Source of the DNA: Streptomyces sp. NBC_01803
GTDB lineage: Bacteria; Actinomycetota; Actinomycetes; Streptomycetales; Streptomycetaceae
Length of the DNA stretch: 64,000 nt
Reading direction: 5' to 3'
Assembly (NCBI RefSeq): GCF_035917415.1
Contig: NZ_CP109073.1
Location: forward strand, 1,364,001-1,428,000
Shown piece by piece: positions 61,481 through 64,000 of the stretch (positions are counted from its first letter, which is position 1; the number at the start of each line of letters is the position of its first letter). Position numbers and translations under genes: made by a program. The notes under the pieces were generated by a model that was not told the origin of the DNA, searched no databases, and worked only from the letters and a program-made list of their open reading frames with translations.

Positions 61481-63289
61481 ATGGTGCCCATGCTGTTCGA
61501 GGTATGGGCACCACACGCCCGGCACGTCACGCTGCATCTGTCCGACCACGGCTCCGCCATGGAGCCCGATCCGGAGCGGGAGGGGTGGTGGCGGGCCCGG
61601 GCGGAGGCCGGGCCGGGCACGCGCTACGGGTTCGCGCTCGACGACGGCCCCGTCCTGCCCGACCCCCGCGCCCGCCGGCTGCCGGACGGACCGGAGGCGC
61701 CGGGCGCGGTCGTGGACCTCGCGGCCCACCCGTGGCGGCACCCCTGGCCGGGACGCGGGCTGCCGGGCGCGGTGCTGTACGAGCTGCACATCGGCACGTT
61801 CACCCGCGAGGGCACCTTCGACGCGGCGGCCGGGCGACTGGGGCACCTGGCCGAGCTGGGCATCACCCATGTGGAGCTGATGCCGGTCTGCTCCTTCCCG
61901 GGCCGGCACGGCTGGGGATACGACGGGGTGGCGCCGTGGGCGGTGCACGAGCCGTACGGCGGGCCCGAGGGGCTGCGGCGCTTCGTGGACGCGGCGCACG
62001 GCCACGGCCTGGGCGTGGTGCTGGACGTGGTGCACAACCACCTGGGCCCCTCGGGCAACCGGCTGCCCGAGTTCGGCCCGTACTTCACCGACCGGCACCA
62101 CACCCCGTGGGGCTCGGCGGTCAACCTTGACGCCCCCGGTTCGGACGAGGTGCGGGCGTACTTCGTGGGCAGCGCGGTGGCGTTCCTGCGCGACTTCCGG
62201 CTGGACGGGCTGCGGCTGGACGCGGTGCACGCGCTGGTGGACGACCGGGCCGAGCACATGCTGGCCGAGCTGTCGGCGGCGGTGGACGCGCTGGCGGCCG
62301 AGACCGGCCGGCCGCTGTTCCTGATCGCCGAGTCCGACCGGAACGACCCGCGCACCACGGCCCCCCGCGAGGCCAACGGCCACGGCCTGCACGGGCAGTG
62401 GAACGACGACTTCCACCACGCCCTGCACGCCGCGCTGACCGGCGAGGGGCAGGCCTACTACGCCGACTTCGCGCTGGCTCCGCTGGCGGCCCTGGCCAGA
62501 ACGGCGACCCGCGGGTTCTTCCACGACGGCGGGTACTCGGCGTTCCGGGGCCGCCGCCACGGCCGCCCGCTGAACCGGGCGACGACCGGCGCCCACCGGC
62601 TGGTGGGCTACGCCCAGACCCACGACCAGATCGGCAACCGCGCCCTCGGCGACCGGCTCACCGCCCTGATCGGCCGGGACCGGGCGGCGCTGGCCGCCGC
62701 CCTGGTGCTGTGCGGGCCGTTCACGCCGATGCTGTTCATGGGCGAGGAGTGGGGCGCCACCACGCCCTGGCAGTACTTCACGGACCACCCGGACCCGGAT
62801 CTCGCCGAGGCCGTACGGGCGGGCCGCCGCCGGGAGTTCGCGGCCCACGGCTGGTCGGCGGAGGAGATCCCGGATCCGCAGGACCCGGCCACGCGGGACC
62901 GTTCCTGCCTGGATTGGCCGGACGATCCGGCGGCGGTGTGGCTGTGGAACTGGCACCGCACGCTGATCGCGATCCGCCGGGACCACCTGCCGCCGGACCT
63001 GCGCCTGGCGGACGTGACGGCCGACCACGACGAGGCGGCCGGCTGGCTGGTGCTGAACAGCGGCCCGCTCACGGTCGCGGTGAATCTCTCCCCCACCGAT
63101 CCGGCCACCGTCCCGCTGCCCGCCGGCCCCGCCGAGCTCCTGGCCACGACCCACCGCTGTCCCCCGCCCGACGACGATCGCCTGTCCCTGCCCCCCGAAT
63201 CGGCCGCGGTCCTGCTCCGCCCGCGCGCCGGGCGGGGAGAACGCGGCCAGAGTGAGAGGCAGCGCGACGAGGGAAAGGACGTGCCATGA
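61481..63289 (+). CDS. treZ: Malto-oligosyltrehalose trehalohydrolase
   Basis: This GH13 enzyme cuts trehalose from maltooligosyl-trehalose made by TreY. The 602-aa protein has an N-terminal beta domain (FEVWAPHARHVTLHLSDHGS), the ELHIGTFTREGTFDAAAGRL entry and VLDVVHNHLGPSGN, then catalytic Asp247 (GLRLDAVHAL), Glu284 (LIAESDRND) and Asp382 (THDQIGNR). MLFMGEEWGATTPWQYFTDH is typical of TreZ. ATG 61481 or 61490 are possible starts. Its stop overlaps the next gene (ATGA). Confidence 0.95.
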   Translation: MVPMLFEVWAPHARHVTLHLSDHGSAMEPDPEREGWWRARAEAGPGTRYGFALDDGPVLPDPRARRLPDGPEAPGAVVDLAAHPWRHPWPGRGLPGAVLYELHIGTFTREGTFDAAAGRLGHLAELGITHVELMPVCSFPGRHGWGYDGVAPWAVHEPYGGPEGLRRFVDAAHGHGLGVVLDVVHNHLGPSGNRLPEFGPYFTDRHHTPWGSAVNLDAPGSDEVRAYFVGSAVAFLRDFRLDGLRLDAVHALVDDRAEHMLAELSAAVDALAAETGRPLFLIAESDRNDPRTTAPREANGHGLHGQWNDDFHHALHAALTGEGQAYYADFALAPLAALARTATRGFFHDGGYSAFRGRRHGRPLNRATTGAHRLVGYAQTHDQIGNRALGDRLTALIGRDRAALAAALVLCGPFTPMLFMGEEWGATTPWQYFTDHPDPDLAEAVRAGRRREFAAHGWSAEEIPDPQDPATRDRSCLDWPDDPAAVWLWNWHRTLIAIRRDHLPPDLRLADVTADHDEAAGWLVLNSGPLTVAVNLSPTDPATVPLPAGPAELLATTHRCPPPDDDRLSLPPESAAVLLRPRAGRGERGQSERQRDEGKDVP

Positions 63290-63807
63290 CCGACGCACTG
63301 CCCCGCCACCCGGAGCAGGCCGAGCTCGTCTCCACCGACGACCACTGGGCACTCTCGCTCGACCGCTTGCTCCCTCACCCGGCCGAGGCCGTGTGGGCCG
63401 CGCTCACCCGCGCCCGGGAGGTCCCGGCCTGGGCGCCCTTCGCGCCCAGCCGCGACCTCGACTCCCCCGGCCCCGTCGAGTTGCCCGAGACGGCCGAGGC
63501 AGAGCCGGTCGCGCCCGCCCGGGTGGTCCGCGCGGACCCGGCCCGGCTGCTCGTGCTCTCCTGGGACCGCGACGAGTTGCGCTTCGCGCTGAGCGCCGAC
63601 GTCACCGGGACCGCGCTCCGCCTCACCCACACCTTCGCCGACCGCTCCCGGGCCCCGAGCTACGCCGCCGGCTGGCATCTGTGCCTGGCCGCCCTCGACG
63701 GCATCCTGGCCGGACTCGACCTCCCGAAGGTCACCGGCGAGGCGGCCACGGCCCACGGCTGGGAAGAGCTGCACGACCGCTATGGCACCCTCCTGGAAGA
63801 GGTCTGA
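63286..63807 (+). CDS. SRPBCC (AHSA1-like) protein
   Basis: This 173-aa protein has the START-like pattern LDRLLPHPAEAVWAALTRAR, PARVVRADPARLLVLSWDRD, a TALRLTHTFADRSRA strand and a long C-terminal helix (AAGWHLCLAALDGILAGLDL). It is translationally coupled to treZ. A hydrophobic ligand or a chaperone-cofactor role is possible. The remaining 193 bp to the end of the window hold no supported gene. Confidence 0.85.
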   Translation: MTDALPRHPEQAELVSTDDHWALSLDRLLPHPAEAVWAALTRAREVPAWAPFAPSRDLDSPGPVELPETAEAEPVAPARVVRADPARLLVLSWDRDELRFALSADVTGTALRLTHTFADRSRAPSYAAGWHLCLAALDGILAGLDLPKVTGEAATAHGWEELHDRYGTLLEEV

Positions 63808-64000
63808 GGCCCCGGGGCCGGGGGCCGTCCTTCCGGATCTCCGCGGACCACGCACGCGCCGCGATCCGGCGCCTCGCCGGCCGGGCGCCCGGGGGCACTC
63901 CCCCGCATTCCGAGAGCCCCGGGGGGAACCACGGCCCGACCCACGGAAACCCCACGGACAAGCCCTGTGGTCCCGAGCTTGAGACCTCGGCGGTGCGCCG

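Overview
The window is a high-GC actinobacterial chromosome segment, almost certainly Streptomyces or a close relative. The evidence is near-saturated GC at third codon positions, GTG starts, many ATGA/GTGA/TGATG gene overlaps, leaderless genes with TANNNT-like -10 boxes 6-8 nt before the start codon, and lineage families such as SAV2148, DUF2637, DUF5955 and XRE-DUF5753. No rRNA, tRNA, CRISPR array, prophage or intact insertion sequence was seen.

Layout. 1-3.9 kb: the end of an unknown gene, a frameshifted SRPBCC remnant, a secreted GH66 dextranase-like enzyme with a ricin-type lectin tail, and a secreted guanyl-specific RNase. 4-15 kb: a purine and allantoin catabolic region with allantoicase, allantoinase, an IclR regulator, a MocA-type molybdenum cofactor nucleotidyltransferase, malate synthase, 8-oxoguanine deaminase, urate oxidase, a fused OHCU decarboxylase/HIU hydrolase, and an HTH regulator. 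17.3-24.3 kb: XdhC chaperone, the three xanthine dehydrogenase subunits and a PucR activator. Together these genes take (hypo)xanthine through urate and allantoin to urea and glyoxylate, with malate synthase consuming the glyoxylate. Two promoters here (allantoinase and the urate fusion) carry the same TCAAC-N5-GTTGA palindrome. The malate synthase promoter has a different dyad exactly between its -35 and -10.

24-40 kb: membrane, TPR and GntR genes with a 226-bp tandem duplication, an iron-boxed FhuF-like protein, alkylation-repair genes (MGMT, Ada-AlkA fusion, AidB-like; an AlkZ-like protein lies at 16-17 kb), Lon protease with an HspR-type HAIR box, an XRE regulator, and a pair of small proteins sharing a motif.

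39.8-52.7 kb: sulfur metabolism. Assimilation runs from a leader peptide through sulfite reductase, a zinc-ribbon protein, CysH, CysC, CysD and CysN to a sulfonate-type ABC transporter and a siroheme chelatase. A divergent pair follows: a TauD-type dioxygenase on one side, cysteine dioxygenase plus rhodanese on the other. Three 27-28 aa leader peptides, each with one Cys codon and a common [SA]RxxVDxxRxxSA[IL]C motif, precede the three transcription units. All sit directly at or near the predicted +1. This is the most interesting system in the window: an apparent family of cysteine-sensing attenuators.

52.7-64 kb: gamma-glutamylcyclotransferase-like, epimerase-like, DUF1697 and SAV2148 genes, then TreY and TreZ (trehalose from alpha-glucan), separated by FHA and GNAT genes, and a final SRPBCC protein. 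All functional calls come from reading motifs in translated sequence; no database search was run.
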